A DNA stretch of 64,000 bases from a virus. The stretch lies in IMG/VR virus record IMGVR_UViG_3300045911_000567, positions 1 through 64,000 of that record, one strand, 5' to 3'. Both the position numbers and the translations under genes were made by a program. The notes below the pieces were generated by a model, which saw only the letters and a list, made by a program, of their open reading frames with translations, had not been told where the DNA came from and did not search any database. Below are positions 63,038 through 64,000 of the stretch, piece after piece; within the stretch, counting starts at the first letter, position 1; the number at the start of each line of letters is the position of its first letter.

Positions 63038-64000
63038 TTATTTTTCTGAATACAAGAACACCAGATTGCCGCTATCATATAGGCGATAGTATCCATTCTT
63101 TTTCATATTTTCCTCTTCTGATAATAATGGATCATAGTTCTGTAGCTTGAATGTAAGTTTCTTCTTTTGGTATTGGTATCTACTAATAAGTTTTCCTCCA
63201 ACGAGATATTTGTAATTTGGTTGAGTTTTTCCTAATAATTTAAATCCCAATTTTTTATATAAATTTCCATCTGAATATGTTCTGTCTGCATAAGACACAA
63301 CGGTCGATGGCTGCCTTCTGATAAAGGTTTTAAACAACCTAGACGCTCCTGCAATGACTCTATATCCGCATTTCGTTGAGAATCTAGTCAACTCAAAATC
63401 GGCATCTTTATTCCACCTAGACTTAGAAAACGTCATTACTGCATAAATTTCTTCGCTATCATCTACCAGAGCATAAGCAAATCTATATCCAAGGGAACCA
63501 TATAGATGATTTTCGCGAAGAAAATTCTGTATTTTAAGAAAATCTAGGTCATCTCTGACTGTTAGGTTTCTTGCATAGATGGGTTTAGTTTTTCCTAATT
63601 TATTCAGGATCATTGATTTTATGATATGCTCTTTGCTGCGCCAGTCATGGTCAAAAATATGAATTAGTTGAATATTCTTGTTCTCACATAGTTCAGTCTT
63701 ATTCATATGCATAAATTTGCTTCTGAATTTTGTGGTATGATAATACACACCGTTACACTCTATTGCAAGATTCAAGTCAGGAAGATATATGTCCAATTCT
63801 TTTGGTGGTATTATATTGCGGGCATTTCTAAGGATTTTTCCGCTATAGTTATCGGCAATAAATTCAAATACTTCAACTTCGAATCCGTTCGTTCTTTCTA
63901 TTTTTTCTATACCGAAATAATTTTTCAGTTTGCTTCCTAACCAAGAATCCGATACTTCATATTCTCGTGCTATTCTACTGATCGATTTTCCATTTTTTAT
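63038..64000 (-). CDS. homing endonuclease (Hef/Vsr-like), 5' end cut by window edge
   Basis: At least 320 aa. The frame stays open to base 64000, so its true start lies outside the window. An N-terminal HTH (SISRIAREYEVSDSWLGSKL) leads to the nuclease core PKELDIYLPDLNLAIECNGVYYH, then HIFDHDW. This pattern belongs to free-standing homing endonucleases common in phages, with a Vsr/EDxHD-like fold. The C-terminal part (YAVMTFSKSRW, TYSDGNLYKKLGFKLL) is its usual second domain. A selfish element is likely. Confidence 0.75.
   Translation of the reverse strand: MKNGKSISRIAREYEVSDSWLGSKLKNYFGIEKIERTNGFEVEVFEFIADNYSGKILRNARNIIPPKELDIYLPDLNLAIECNGVYYHTTKFRSKFMHMNKTELCENKNIQLIHIFDHDWRSKEHIIKSMILNKLGKTKPIYARNLTVRDDLDFLKIQNFLRENHLYGSLGYRFAYALVDDSEEIYAVMTFSKSRWNKDADFELTRFSTKCGYRVIAGASRLFKTFIRRQPSTVVSYADRTYSDGNLYKKLGFKLLGKTQPNYKYLVGGKLISRYQYQKKKLTFKLQNYDPLLSEEENMKKNGYYRLYDSGNLVFLYSEK

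Overview
The window is an AT-rich, almost gap-free stretch of a T4-type myovirus (T4 superfamily) genome, not a host chromosome. T4 homologues recognisable from the translations are baseplate gp53, gp48/gp54-type and gp26-type proteins, head-completion gp4, single-strand binding gp32, helicase loader gp59, late co-activator gp33, RNase H, primase gp61, helicase gp41, UvsX, polymerase gp43, RegA, clamp loader gp62/gp44 and clamp gp45. Accessory genes (PhoH, class II ribonucleotide reductase, dUTPase, RuvC-like resolvase, MoxR/VWA pair, DUF6267-like and DUF6433-like proteins) resemble the marine/cyanophage branch more than coliphage T4. The host cannot be named from the sequence.

Layout. 1-608: two pentapeptide-repeat genes on +. 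763-6925: mostly unrecognised small genes on -, many with stop/start overlaps. 6927-15217: tail region, with hub, gp53 and gp48 on -, diverging at an overlapping CATG from gp4, gp54-type, gp26-type, a holin-like gene and a long tape-measure/GH19 lysin on +. 15214-29150: gp32, gp59, gp33, DNA ligase, tRNA-Asn, PhoH, nucleotide-pool and nuclease genes. 29237-35095: RuvC-like resolvase, class II RNR, two exported unknowns and primase. 35098-37574: three overlapping spanin-type genes and a Cys-rich secreted protein with its own promoter and terminator. 37580-46418: late genes, many starting with M-K-K/R-F-x-x-Y/F-I/L-x-E. 46431-57011: replication core. 57056-62985: DNA-binding protein, MoxR ATPase, VWA/HExxH protein, SemiSWEET, methyltransferase, ClpP. 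63038-64000: truncated homing endonuclease.

Two signals stand out. First, about nine proteins carry an N-terminus like the capsid-targeting sequence of T4 internal head proteins (T4: MKTYQEFIAE, cut after Glu by prohead protease). They include a SprT-like metalloprotease, an RNA-ligase-like/nucleotidyltransferase fusion, a second nucleotidyltransferase and an NMNAT-like/ParB-like fusion. Second, the octamer N(C/A)TAAATA, close to the T4 late promoter TATAAATA, sits just upstream of most of these genes, the two divergent tail operons, an Ig-like structural gene, a membrane metalloprotease and a lysine-rich mini-protein. Together they suggest a late regulon that packs enzymes into the capsid for delivery to the next host.

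Early and middle genes instead show sigma70-like promoters (TTGACA/TATAAT types) and intrinsic terminators. Several starts given here differ from the longest open frame, because the ATG overlaps the upstream stop or has a better ribosome site. All functional names come from motif recognition by eye; no database search was possible.
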